Notes under the pieces: model-generated
What the model was told of the DNA's origin: nothing
Seen by the model: the letters and a program-made list of their open reading frames with translations, nothing else
The model's database searches: none
Assembly: GCA_038526915.1 (NCBI GenBank)
Contig: JBCBGF010000012.1
Location: 1-64,000 of the forward strand
DNA from: JBCBGF01 sp038526915
GTDB taxonomy: Bacteria; Pseudomonadota; Alphaproteobacteria; Rhodobacterales; Rhodobacteraceae
Length of the DNA stretch: 64,000 bases
Direction: 5' to 3'
Made by a program: the position numbers and the translations under genes
Shown here: one piece after another, positions 52,104 through 60,529 of the stretch
Layout of the letters: the number at the start of each line of letters is the position of its first letter
How positions within the stretch are numbered: the stretch's first letter is position 1

Positions 52104-52883
52104 GTGAGCCAAACGACGGCACCCGTGATCGAAATCCGCGACCTGCACAAAAGCTATGGGTCGCTGGAGGTTCTCAAGGGCGTGGGCATGACCGCGGCCA
52201 AGGGGCATGTCGTCTCGCTGATTGGGTCGTCGGGGTCGGGCAAGTCCACGCTGTTGCGCTGTGCCAATCTTCTGGAAGACAGCCAGAAGGGTGAGATCCT
52301 GTTCGAAGGCGAGCCGATCAAGTGGCGCGGCGATGGCCTGCGCCGGCACCCGGCGGACAAGGCCCAGGTCACGCGCATCCGCACCAACCTGTCGATGGTG
52401 TTTCAGCAGTTCAACCTGTGGGCGCATATGACCATCCTGCAAAACGTGATGGAAGCGCCAGTGACGGTCATGAAGCGCGACCCGGCGCAGGTTGAAGAGG
52501 CCGCGCGCGGCTACCTCGACAAGGTGGGGATCGGGGACAAATGCGATGTCTACCCCGCGCAACTGTCCGGCGGGCAGCAACAGCGGGCAGCGATTGCGCG
52601 CGCGCTGTGCATGGAGCCTCGGGCGCTGTTGTTCGATGAACCCACCTCGGCGCTGGACCCCGAGTTGGAGCAAGAGGTGGTTCGCGTCATCAAGGATCTC
52701 GCGCGCGAGGGGCGGACGATGCTTATCGTGACGCATGATATGCGGCTGGCGGCCGATGTGTCTGATCACATCGTGTTCCTGCATCAGGGCCGTATCGAAG
52801 AAGAAGGGCCGCCGGACCAGGTGTTCGGAAGCCCCGCAACCGACCGGCTGCGGCAGTTCTTGTCTGCCACCGCACCGGCCTGA
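52104..52883 (+). CDS. ABC transporter ATP-binding protein, polar amino-acid type
   Basis: A 259-residue ATPase. Walker A is GSSGSGKST, the Q-loop FQQFNLWAHM, signature LSGGQQQR, Walker B LLFDEPTSALDPE and switch His in VTHDMRLAADV. It is closest in style to HisP/ArtP/GlnQ. A GTG at 52104 (MSQTTAPVIEIRDLHKSYGS) is preferred to GTG 52098 because GGGG then has normal spacing. First gene of the ABC operon (52104-55378). Confidence 0.94.
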   Translation: MSQTTAPVIEIRDLHKSYGSLEVLKGVGMTAAKGHVVSLIGSSGSGKSTLLRCANLLEDSQKGEILFEGEPIKWRGDGLRRHPADKAQVTRIRTNLSMVFQQFNLWAHMTILQNVMEAPVTVMKRDPAQVEEAARGYLDKVGIGDKCDVYPAQLSGGQQQRAAIARALCMEPRALLFDEPTSALDPELEQEVVRVIKDLAREGRTMLIVTHDMRLAADVSDHIVFLHQGRIEEEGPPDQVFGSPATDRLRQFLSATAPA

Positions 52884-52910
52884 AACTCTTGTCACTTAGG
52901 GAGTAGACAA

Positions 52911-53630
52911 ATGAAAAGACTGATCCTTTCCGCGGCAGCCCTGGCGATCACCGCCGGGGGTGCCTTTGCGCAAGACGTGGTCCGCATGGGGACCGAAGGC
53001 GCCTACCCTCCGTGGAACTTCATCAACGACGCGGGCGAGGTCGACGGCTTTGAAAAAGAGCTAGGCGATGAACTGTGTGCGCGCGCCGAGTTGACCTGTG
53101 AGTGGGTGACGAACGAATGGGACTCGATCATCCCCAACCTCGTCTCGGGCAACTATGACGTCATCATCGCGGGCATGTCGATCACGGATGAGCGTGATGA
53201 GGTCATCGACTTCACCCAGAACTATACCCCGCCCGATCCGTCGGCCTATGTGGCGACCAGCGATGGCGTTGACCTCGAAGGCGGCGTGATCGCTGCGCAG
53301 ACCGGCACGATCCAGGCGGGCTTTATCGCCGAGGGTGGCGCCACGCTGGTGGAGTTCGCGACGCCGGATGAGACCATCGCGGCCGTCAAGAACGGGGAAG
53401 CAGATGCGGTTCTGGCCGACAAATCCTTCCTCGCGCCGCTGGTCGAGGCGGATGCCGAGCTGATGTTCGTCGGTCCCGATGTGCCCCTGGGCGGTGGTGT
53501 CGGCATGGGCATTCGGGAAACCGACGCCGAGCTGAAGGCCAAGTTCGACGCGGCGATCCAGTCGATGAAGGACGATGGCACGCTGAACGCGATGATCGCG
53601 AAGTGGGAAGTCAGCTCGCAATTCGAGTGA
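52911..53630 (+). CDS. ABC transporter periplasmic substrate-binding protein
   Basis: A 239-residue periplasmic protein of the polar amino-acid family 3. Signal peptide MKRLILSAAALAITAGGAFA, cut before QDVVRMG. Family signatures are GTEGAYPPWNFINDAGEVDG, FEKELGDELCARAEL, DVIIAGMSITDERDEVIDF and PLGGGVGMGIRETDAELK. Related proteins bind Arg, His, Lys, ornithine or opines. It lies 27 bp after the ATPase gene. The ligand of this one is not known; the downstream enzymes suggest an amine or amino acid. Confidence 0.94.
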   Translation: MKRLILSAAALAITAGGAFAQDVVRMGTEGAYPPWNFINDAGEVDGFEKELGDELCARAELTCEWVTNEWDSIIPNLVSGNYDVIIAGMSITDERDEVIDFTQNYTPPDPSAYVATSDGVDLEGGVIAAQTGTIQAGFIAEGGATLVEFATPDETIAAVKNGEADAVLADKSFLAPLVEADAELMFVGPDVPLGGGVGMGIRETDAELKAKFDAAIQSMKDDGTLNAMIAKWEVSSQFE

Positions 53631-53777
53631 TGCGATATCTGCGGGGCGCTGTTTCGGCGGCGCCTCGCATCCTTTGGGGAAAGGTGACGGGCCATCTTTT
53701 CGTTTTGCGAAGACCCCTCGGTTCTGGCGAACCTGCAATGGTTCGCCTGCTACCTGACCACCGGCAAACACGCGCTG

Positions 53778-54575
53778 ATGTACGTGTCCTTCGGGACCGT
53801 GCTGTTGCTCTTGGCGATCACCGCGCCCGCGGCGCTTATGTTCGGGTTCGGGGGTGCGATTGCAGCGCGGTCGTCCTTTCCGCCGCTGGCCTGGTTCGGC
53901 AAGGCCTATATCGCCATCGTGCGCGGCGTGCCCGACATTGCGTTCTTCCTGTTCTTCGTCATCGCGCTGGATCAGGCGTTTGAATACCTGCGCCACCGGG
54001 TGAAATGCCCCGACTGGGCGGAACCTGTGCGCCAGGGCAATGACTTCATCGTCTGCGCGGCGGCGAAACTGCCGCTGTCGACGTCGCCCCAGTGGGTGCA
54101 TGAGGTCTATGGATTTTTCCTGGCGGTGCTGACCTTTGCCATCGTCTATGGGGCGTTTACGGCGAACGTCCTCTATGGCGCGATGCGGGCCGTGCCGCGC
54201 GCGCAGTTGGAGACGGCCGAGGCCTATGGCATGACCCAGCGCCAGACGTTCTGGCGCATCCTCGTGCCGCAGATGTGGGTCTATGCCCTGCCCGGTCTGT
54301 CGAACCTGTGGATGATCCTGATCAAGGCCACGCCCTTGCTGTTCCTCCTGGGCGTCGAAGACATCGTCTATTGGGCGCGAGAATTGGGCGGAACCGCCCT
54401 GCCCCGGTTCACCGACTATCCCCATGGCGATTGGCGGATGTGGTATTTCCTGGCGCTGCTGATCTTCTACCTGGGCTTCACCAAGCTGAGCGAGATCGTG
54501 CTGGAGCGGATCATGCGCCGACTGTCCCACGGGCAGGCCACCATGGGCGGGGAACGCCAGAGGGCCGCGGCATGA
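53778..54575 (+). CDS. ABC transporter permease, polar amino-acid type (1)
   Basis: A permease with the HisQ/M-type EAA loop (TAEAYGMTQRQTFWRILVPQ) and helices MYVSFGTVLLLLAITAPAAL, YIAIVRGVPDIAFFLFFVIA and ATPLLFLLGVEDIVYWAREL. Coordinates use ATG 53778, but this falls at the start of the first helix. Coding sequence runs upstream to at least 53694 (CEDPSVLANLQWFACYLTTG) with no ATG, GTG or TTG before a stop at 53685; see findings. The end overlaps the next permease (ATGA). Confidence 0.85.
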   Translation: MYVSFGTVLLLLAITAPAALMFGFGGAIAARSSFPPLAWFGKAYIAIVRGVPDIAFFLFFVIALDQAFEYLRHRVKCPDWAEPVRQGNDFIVCAAAKLPLSTSPQWVHEVYGFFLAVLTFAIVYGAFTANVLYGAMRAVPRAQLETAEAYGMTQRQTFWRILVPQMWVYALPGLSNLWMILIKATPLLFLLGVEDIVYWARELGGTALPRFTDYPHGDWRMWYFLALLIFYLGFTKLSEIVLERIMRRLSHGQATMGGERQRAAA

Positions 54576-55378
54576 GTTGCTGGGAAACCATCGCGGATTA
54601 TGGCCTGCGGTCCATCGGGATTGGGGAGCGGCTGTTGCCGCGTGAAGGCTATACGCTGTGCCAGCATTTCACGCTGATCGGATCGGGGATGATCTGGAAC
54701 GTCTATTTCGGCGTGCTGGCGATGTTTTTCGGGTTCTTCCTGGCGACCGCCGTGGCGCTCGGTAAGGCGTCAGACAGCTGGCCGGTGCGCAAGCTGTCGG
54801 AATGGTTCGTGCTGGTCTTCCGGGGCTCGCCTTTGTTCATTCAGTTCTTCTTTGCCTATTTCCTGTTTCTCAGCCTGAAGAGCCAATACGCGTTCTTTGA
54901 TCCCTTTACCTCGGCCTGGTTAGGCGCGCTGATCGTGTTGTTCCTGAACACGGCGGCCTATTCGGGGGAGATCTTCTATGGCGCGCTGCGTTCGGTGCCC
55001 AAGGGCGATCTGGAGGCGGCGGATGCTTATGGTCTGTCAGGGTGGACGAAATTTCGCCGGGTGACCTGGCCCACGATGCTGCGGCTGGCCTGGCCCGCCT
55101 ATACCAACGAGGCGATCTTTCTGTTCCACGCGACCACGCTGGTGTTTTTCTCGGGCTTCCCAGCGTGGCAGCAGCGGGGCGATGCGCTCTATTACGCGAA
55201 TTTCTTTGCCGACAAGACGTTCAACCCCTTTGTCGCCTATCCGATCGTAGCGGGGTATTTCATCCTACTGACCTTGGTGATTATCGGCGGCTTTGGGCTG
55301 ATGAACCGGCGGCTGAACCGGCATGTGCCGCAGGAACGGCGCAGCCGGGTGCGGTATCGTCCCCAGTTTGTGCGGTAG
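54572..55378 (+). CDS. ABC transporter permease, polar amino-acid type (2)
   Basis: A 268-residue permease. Helices start at about residue 40 (IWNVYFGVLAMFFGFFLATA). LVFRGSPLFIQFFFAYFLF is the family's conserved RGSPLFxQ segment, and the EAA loop is AADAYGLSGWTKFRRVTWPT. ATG 54572 overlaps the preceding stop by 4 bp. With permease 1 it would form the heterodimeric channel. The tail is basic (RRSRVRYRPQFVR). Confidence 0.92.
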   Translation: MSCWETIADYGLRSIGIGERLLPREGYTLCQHFTLIGSGMIWNVYFGVLAMFFGFFLATAVALGKASDSWPVRKLSEWFVLVFRGSPLFIQFFFAYFLFLSLKSQYAFFDPFTSAWLGALIVLFLNTAAYSGEIFYGALRSVPKGDLEAADAYGLSGWTKFRRVTWPTMLRLAWPAYTNEAIFLFHATTLVFFSGFPAWQQRGDALYYANFFADKTFNPFVAYPIVAGYFILLTLVIIGGFGLMNRRLNRHVPQERRSRVRYRPQFVR

Positions 55379-55497
55379 CGGCACGTAAGCCGCTTTGTTG
55401 CGCCAGCGGCGATGATGAAGCCGCAGGCATTCGCCCAATTTGACGCCCCTGCACCTTCCCGCTAGCGTGCGCAGACCGTCAATCAGTTTGGTGTTTC

Positions 55498-56181
55498 ATG
55501 CAGATCGGTATCCTGCAAACCGGCCACGCCGCCCCGGCGATGCGCAAGGCCGTCGGCGACTATTCGGACTATTTCGCGCTGTTCCTGCAGGGGCAGGGTC
55601 TGACCTTTGCAACGTTTAATGTGATCGACTGCATCTTTCCCAATTCGGTCCATGACTGCGATGGTTGGCTGATTACAGGATCGAAACATGGGGCGTATGA
55701 GGACCTGCCGTGGATCCCGCGGCTGGAGGGGTTTCTGCGCGATGCTTACGCCGCGAAAGTGCCCATCGTGGGTATCTGTTTCGGGCACCAGATCTTGGCG
55801 CAAGCCTTGGGCGGCAAGGTCGAGAAGTTTACTGGCGGCTGGTCGGTGGGCCCCACCGATTACAACTGGGGCGGGGAGACCGTGCGATTGAATGCCTGGC
55901 ATCAGGATCAGGTGGTGGCGTTGCCGGAGGGGGCGGAGGTGCTGGCCTCCAGTGACTTTTGCCAATACGCGGCCCTTGCCTATGGCGACCGCGCACTGAC
56001 GGTGCAGGCCCATCCCGAATATGACGACGACGCGATCCGGGTGTTGATCGAGGCGCGCGGCCCCGCGATGGGGATCGACGATCAGCTTGCCGCCGCCGAG
56101 GCCGAGATGGGCCAACCCGATGGCCGATATCGGTTGGCGCAGGAGATCGGGGAGTTTTTCCGGAAGGCACGCGATGGCTGA
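55498..56181 (+). CDS. Class I glutamine amidotransferase (PuuD-like)
   Basis: A 227-residue amidotransferase domain. LITGSKHGAYEDLPWIPRLE gives the GGP-like oxyanion region, VPIVGICFGHQILAQALGG the nucleophile Cys, and VQAHPEYDDD the His/Glu pair. Being next to a glutamine-synthetase-family ligase, it may cleave a gamma-glutamyl intermediate as PuuD does in polyamine catabolism; this is inference. Its last 8 bp overlap the start of the ligase gene. Confidence 0.88.
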   Translation: MQIGILQTGHAAPAMRKAVGDYSDYFALFLQGQGLTFATFNVIDCIFPNSVHDCDGWLITGSKHGAYEDLPWIPRLEGFLRDAYAAKVPIVGICFGHQILAQALGGKVEKFTGGWSVGPTDYNWGGETVRLNAWHQDQVVALPEGAEVLASSDFCQYAALAYGDRALTVQAHPEYDDDAIRVLIEARGPAMGIDDQLAAAEAEMGQPDGRYRLAQEIGEFFRKARDG

Positions 56182-57535
56182 TTGGCTGAAGAAATGCCCT
56201 GAGGCGGCGCAGCGGTATCTTGAAGGGCGGCGGCTGGATGAGGTGGAGTGCATCATCGGCGACCTGCCCGGGATCGCGCGGGGCAAGGCGATGCCAGCGG
56301 CGAAGTTCGCCACGCAGAAGCGGTTCTTCCTGCCGAACTCGATCTTCTACCAAACCATCACCGGCGATTGGGGCGAGGCGGCGGGCGATGAGGGCTTTAC
56401 CGAGCCCGACATGATCCTCAAGCCCGATTACAACACCGCCTCCGCCGCGCCCTGGACCGGGGACTGGACGTTACAGGTGATCCACGACGCCTTCGACCAG
56501 GCAGGCAAGCCCATTCCGATGTCACCCCGAAACGTGCTGCGCCGCGTAGTGGAGATGTATGAGAAGAAGGGCTGGAAACCCATCGTCGCGCCAGAGATGG
56601 AGTTCTACCTCGTCGCCCGCAACATCGACCCGCGCCAACCCATCGAGGCGATGATGGGCCGCACGGGGCGCCCTGCGGCGGCGCGGCAGGCCTATTCGAT
56701 GAGCGCGGTCGACGAATACGGGCCGGTGATCGACGACATCTATGATTTCGCCGAGGCGCAAGGGTTTGAGATTGACGGGATTACGCAGGAAGGCGGGGCC
56801 GGTCAGGTGGAGATCAACCTGCGCCACGGCAGTCCGGTGAAGCTTGCCGATGAGATCTTCTACTTCAAAAGGCTGATCCGCGAGGCGGCGCTGCGCCACG
56901 ATTGCTTTGCGACCTTCATGGCCAAGCCGATTGAGGGCGAACCGGGGTCGGCCATGCATATCCACCATTCGGTGATCGACAAAGCGACGGGCAAGAACAT
57001 CTTCTCGGGGCCTCAGGGCGGCGAGACGGATGCGTTTTTCCAGTTCATCGGCGGCCTGCAGAAACACCTGCCACAGGTGGTCGCGATCATGGCGCCCTAT
57101 GTGAACAGCTATCGCCGGTACGTTAAGGATCACGCTGCACCTATCAACCTGGCCTGGGGGCGGGACAACCGGACGACGGGGCTGCGGATTCCGATTTCCG
57201 AACCTGACGCCCGGCGGGTGGAGAACCGGCTCGCGGGGATGGATTGCAACCCGTATCTGGGGATCGCGGCGTCGCTCGCCTGTGGCTATCTGGGGCTGGT
57301 GAATGAGGAATGGGCGGGGCCGTCGTTCAAGGGCGATGCCTATGAGGATAGTGAAGAAGACCTGCCCAAAGTGATGTTCGAAGCGCTCGACCTGTTCCGC
57401 GATGCGCCGGAGATCCGGATGGTTCTGGGGGAGCGGTTCTGCGAGGTCTATGAGATCGTGAAGCAGGCCGAATATGACGAGTTTTTGCAGGTGATCTCGC
57501 CCTGGGAGCGGGAGCACCTTCTACTGAACGTCTGA
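56174..57535 (+). CDS. Glutamine-synthetase-family gamma-glutamyl ligase (PuuA/GlnT-like)
   Basis: A 453-residue ATP-grasp-like GS fold. MEFYLVARNIDPRQPIEAMM gives the first Glu cluster, QEGGAGQVEINLRHGSPVKL another metal Glu, GSAMHIHHSV the active-site His, and RDNRTTGLRIPIS the Arg pocket. The Tyr adenylylation region of classic GlnA is not evident, and the sequence suits ligases that glutamylate amines. ATG 56174 lies inside the amidotransferase gene, so the two are coupled. Confidence 0.9.
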   Translation: MADWLKKCPEAAQRYLEGRRLDEVECIIGDLPGIARGKAMPAAKFATQKRFFLPNSIFYQTITGDWGEAAGDEGFTEPDMILKPDYNTASAAPWTGDWTLQVIHDAFDQAGKPIPMSPRNVLRRVVEMYEKKGWKPIVAPEMEFYLVARNIDPRQPIEAMMGRTGRPAAARQAYSMSAVDEYGPVIDDIYDFAEAQGFEIDGITQEGGAGQVEINLRHGSPVKLADEIFYFKRLIREAALRHDCFATFMAKPIEGEPGSAMHIHHSVIDKATGKNIFSGPQGGETDAFFQFIGGLQKHLPQVVAIMAPYVNSYRRYVKDHAAPINLAWGRDNRTTGLRIPISEPDARRVENRLAGMDCNPYLGIAASLACGYLGLVNEEWAGPSFKGDAYEDSEEDLPKVMFEALDLFRDAPEIRMVLGERFCEVYEIVKQAEYDEFLQVISPWEREHLLLNV

Positions 57536-57625
57536 GGCAGCCCTTCGTATCCAAACGTTGCAAATTCGCGCCGATCTTCGCGACGTCGGTCATTTCCCTC
57601 GCCTTACGGGCGCGCTTGATGTACA

Positions 57626-57654
57626 GAAATCCCGAAAGTCACTTTCAGGATTTC
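57626..57654. promoter_or_regulatory. 29-bp palindrome over the aminotransferase ribosome binding site
   Basis: GAAATCC-C-GAAAGT-C-ACTTTC-A-GGATTTC is symmetric about 57640, with a single mismatched pair. It ends 5 bp before the ATG at 57660 and includes the only candidate Shine-Dalgarno sequence (AGGA, 57647-57650). It could be a protein operator or an RNA hairpin hiding the ribosome binding site. Confidence 0.6.
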
Positions 57655-57659
57655 GGAAC

Positions 57660-58853
57660 ATGACCCTCGCCCCCAACACCTATGACGCCGAACCCATCCC
57701 CGCTGAGGCCCGCGCCGAAGTGGAGCGGTTGCTCGCCTCGGGCGATCTCTTCCGCTACACCGCGCCGTCCGATGCGCCGGTGAGCCTGCTGGAGGCGGAG
57801 TTTGCCGAGTTGATGGGCGCGAAATATGCGCTGGCGGTGGCGTCTTGTTCGGCGGCGTTGTTCCTGTCGATGAAGGCGCTGGGCTTGACGCCCGGGGCCA
57901 AGGTGCTGATCCCGGCCTTTACTTTTGCGGCTGTGCCCTCGGCAGTTGTGCATGCGGAGTGTGTGCCGGTGCTGGTCGAGGTGGGCGAGAACTACCGGAT
58001 CGACATGGCCGATTTCGAGGCCAAGCTGACCGGCGATATCGATGCGGTGCTGATCAGCCATATGCGGGGCCATACCTCGGATATGGATGCGATTATGCGG
58101 CTCGCGGATGCCGCCGGTGTGCCGGTGATCGAGGATGCGGCGCATTCGCTGGGCACGGTTTGGGACGGGCGCAAAATCGGGACGATCGGGCGCGTGGGGT
58201 GTTTTTCGTTCCAGTCCTACAAGCTCGTGAATGCGGGCGAAGGGGGGATCCTGATCTCCGACGATGCGGAGCTGATCGCGAAGGCGGTGATCATGTCTGG
58301 CGCCTACGAGCATAACTGGAAGAAGCACCCCGTGCTTCATGACCATTTCGAGACCTGGCAGAACAAGCTGCCGCTCTACAATACGCGGCTCAATAACCTT
58401 TCGGCGGCGATCATCCGGCCGCAACTCTCTGAGATCGCGCGGCGCGTCCGGGATGGGCGGGCGAACCATGATTATGTGGCAGGGCGGTTGAATGCCTCGC
58501 CTTGGATTTCGGTGCCCGATCCGCTAGCGCCCGAAGAACGTGCGCCGGATTCGATCCAGTTCAATCTGGTGGGGATGTCCGACGACGATGTGCGGGCCTT
58601 TGCCGAGGTGGCCGGTCAGGCGGGCGTGAAGGTGCAGGTGTTTGGCATGTCGGCAGACAATGCGCGGGCGTTCTGGAACTGGCAGTTTCTGGGCGATGTG
58701 CCCGAGTTGCCGCGGACGCGGGCGATGCTGATGCGGTCCTGTGATGTGCGCCTGCCCGCGCGGCTGACGGGGGCGGAGTGTGATTTCACCGCCGAGGTGC
58801 TGATGGGCGCAGCGGCTAAGGTGATGTCAGAGCACACGAAGGCTGTCGCCTAG
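57660..58853 (+). CDS. DegT/DnrJ/EryC1/StrS-type aminotransferase
   Basis: A 397-residue PLP enzyme. Family features are VASCSAALFLSMKALGLTPG, KVLIPAFTFAAVPSAVVHAE, IEDAAHSLGTVWDGRKIG and the PLP lysine in FSFQSYKLVNAGEGGILIS. Classical members aminate keto-sugars, but no sugar genes are near. The context (amine/amino-acid uptake, ligase, amidotransferase) suggests another amino acceptor or donor. It starts 124 bp after the ligase gene. Its last 27 bp overlap the end of the convergent LysR gene. Confidence 0.9.
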   Translation: MTLAPNTYDAEPIPAEARAEVERLLASGDLFRYTAPSDAPVSLLEAEFAELMGAKYALAVASCSAALFLSMKALGLTPGAKVLIPAFTFAAVPSAVVHAECVPVLVEVGENYRIDMADFEAKLTGDIDAVLISHMRGHTSDMDAIMRLADAAGVPVIEDAAHSLGTVWDGRKIGTIGRVGCFSFQSYKLVNAGEGGILISDDAELIAKAVIMSGAYEHNWKKHPVLHDHFETWQNKLPLYNTRLNNLSAAIIRPQLSEIARRVRDGRANHDYVAGRLNASPWISVPDPLAPEERAPDSIQFNLVGMSDDDVRAFAEVAGQAGVKVQVFGMSADNARAFWNWQFLGDVPELPRTRAMLMRSCDVRLPARLTGAECDFTAEVLMGAAAKVMSEHTKAVA

Positions 58854-59792
58854 CCAGGGCATGCGCTCTTTCGCGGGGCCGATGATCTTGTCGGTGATCA
58901 GAGGGCGCAGGCGGTCGGCCACCTGCCCCGGCATCTCGTGCAACACGCCGCGCCGGGCGATCAGGGAGATCGTGCGCGACATCGGTGCCATGGGCAGCGC
59001 GATCACATCCACCTTGTCGCGGAACCGTTCGGCGCGGAGGTAGCCCAAGGGTGTCATGATTGACCACCCTGCCCCTGCGGCCACCATGGCGAGGATGGCG
59101 TGGTAGCTGTCGAGTTCGAACCGGTGGTCGAGGGTGAGATTTTGCCGCGCAAGGTGGGCAGCGATCTGGCGGCCCATGAGGTGACGCTTGGTGTAGCGGA
59201 TGAGCGGCATGGGGCGGAGGGTGGTGAGCGGGTCGTCAGAACCTTGGAGCGCACCTTTGGGGACGGCGGCGATGAAGGGTTCTTCGAGCAGCGGATGCAC
59301 CTCTGCCCAGCTGCCCACAGCGGCGGTTTCGGCTGCGACGATGACGTCGAGGACGCGGGTTTCCAGGAGGTCGTAGAGGCGGTGGCTCGCGCCGGTTTCC
59401 AGCAGGAAGCGCGTGCCGGTGAGGGTATCGCCCATTTCGGCCAGAAGCTGCGGCGTCACGTCGGCGTCGAAATCCTCGACCATGCCGAGGTTGAAGCGCG
59501 ACAGGCGTGAGAGGTCGTTCATCGCGAGTTCGGCGCGGGCCTCGGCGGCCTCATTGAGGATGGTTTGCGCACGGAGGAGGAAGACGCCGCCAGCAGGCGT
59601 GAGGGCTAAAGGCCGTGCGCTGCGGTCGATAAGGCGCGTGCCCAGCGCGGACTCCAGGTTGCTGAGTTGCTGGCTGATGGCGGAGGGGGAGGCGTCGAGA
59701 CGGCGGGCGGCGGCGGAGATGGAGCGTTCTTCCGCAGTGGCCGCAAAGACTTCGACCCCCCAAAGCGTGATCTTGCCCGGTGCGTCGACCAT
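58827..59792 (-). CDS. LysR family transcriptional regulator
   Basis: A 321-residue regulator with an N-terminal helix-turn-helix (WGVEVFAATAEERSISAAAR then RLDASPSAISQQLSNLESAL, GTRLIDRSARPLALT) and a substrate-binding domain (residues about 95-300). It converges on the aminotransferase gene with a 27-bp overlap. It may regulate the 51269-58853 set, but divergent placement, the usual LysR arrangement, is absent. It lies 19 bp from phaR, which is on the same strand. Confidence 0.92.
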   Translation of the reverse strand: MVDAPGKITLWGVEVFAATAEERSISAAARRLDASPSAISQQLSNLESALGTRLIDRSARPLALTPAGGVFLLRAQTILNEAAEARAELAMNDLSRLSRFNLGMVEDFDADVTPQLLAEMGDTLTGTRFLLETGASHRLYDLLETRVLDVIVAAETAAVGSWAEVHPLLEEPFIAAVPKGALQGSDDPLTTLRPMPLIRYTKRHLMGRQIAAHLARQNLTLDHRFELDSYHAILAMVAAGAGWSIMTPLGYLRAERFRDKVDVIALPMAPMSRTISLIARRGVLHEMPGQVADRLRPLITDKIIGPAKERMPWLGDSLRVL

Positions 59793-59811
59793 GCCCCCTG
59801 TCCCCGGAGGA

Positions 59812-60360
59812 CTACTTGTTCATCTTGGCAAGCTGGGTCTGCAGATCGGCAAGCTGGCGCTTGATCGTGTCGAGATCGTCTTCTTCGCTCTCGTCGTCTT
59901 CGTCGGGCTCTGCGGGCGCCGACCATCCCGACATGCCGCCGGTCATCGCCTTCATGAAGGCGGCTTGCTGGGCGCGCATCGCGTCATAGCCCGGCATCGC
60001 GGCCATGGGGTTGGCCATGTTTTCGATCATCTTCGACTGGCCGTCCCGCAGCATCTCGAAACTCATCGCCAGAAACTCGGGCACCACCGATTGCGCCTGG
60101 GTCGTGTAGCTGCGGACAAGGTCGGTCAGCACGCCCAGAGGCAGCACGTTTTCCCCACGGCTTTCGTGTTCGGCGATGATTTGCAGAAGGTATTGCCGCG
60201 TCAGGTCATCGCCGGATTTCAGATCGACGATCTGCACCTCACGGCCATCGCGGATGAAGGTCGCGATGTCATCGAGCGTCACGTAATCGCTGGTCTCGGT
60301 GTTATACAGGCGCCGGCTGGCGTAGCGCTTGATGAGCAGCGGTTCAGAGCTATCGGCCAC
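59812..60360 (-). CDS. phaR: Polyhydroxyalkanoate synthesis repressor PhaR
   Basis: A 182-residue repressor that binds PHA granules and DNA and lowers phasin expression until polymer forms. The DNA-binding N-domain is LLIKRYASRRLYNTETSDYV with TLDDIATFIRDGREVQIVD, and the polymer-sensing domain PHB_acc follows (LLQIIAEHESRGENVLPLGV, LTDLVRSY). The C-terminus is acidic then helical. GTG 60360 is preferred because GAGAGGTG is well spaced; a longer form to 60432 lacks similarity. It carries its own operator-like sites upstream. Confidence 0.95.
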   Translation of the reverse strand: MADSSEPLLIKRYASRRLYNTETSDYVTLDDIATFIRDGREVQIVDLKSGDDLTRQYLLQIIAEHESRGENVLPLGVLTDLVRSYTTQAQSVVPEFLAMSFEMLRDGQSKMIENMANPMAAMPGYDAMRAQQAAFMKAMTGGMSGWSAPAEPDEDDESEEDDLDTIKRQLADLQTQLAKMNK

Positions 60361-60378
60361 AGGGCGCACCTCTCGGCG

Positions 60379-60422
60379 TTTTTTCGCAGTGCAGCACAGC
60401 TTACGGCGTTGCAGCGAAAAAA
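60379..60422 (-). promoter_or_regulatory. phaR upstream region with PhaR-like sites and 9-bp inverted repeat
   Basis: CGCAGTGCAGCACAG lies at 60385-60399 and GGCGTTGCAGCG at 60405-60416. The whole is enclosed by TTTTTTCGC (60379-60387) and GCGAAAAAA (60414-60422), perfect inverted 9-mers. The GTGCAGCA core matches sites by phaP and phaC. Autoregulation by PhaR is inferred. Confidence 0.55.
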
Positions 60423-60444
60423 GAAAGGGCACTGATTGAACACG

Positions 60445-60473
60445 AAAAAAGGGCGGGCCATGTGGGCCCGCCC
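60445..60473 (-). terminator. Intrinsic terminator after phaP
   Basis: On the minus strand GGGCGGGCC (60473-60465) pairs with GGCCCGCCC (60459-60451) around a 5-nt loop, then TTTTTT (60450-60445). It separates phaP from phaR. Confidence 0.9.
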
Positions 60474-60529
60474 CGATATGACGCCGACAGGGAGGATGCC
60501 GGCTATCACAACTCGTTACCCCACCGTTA

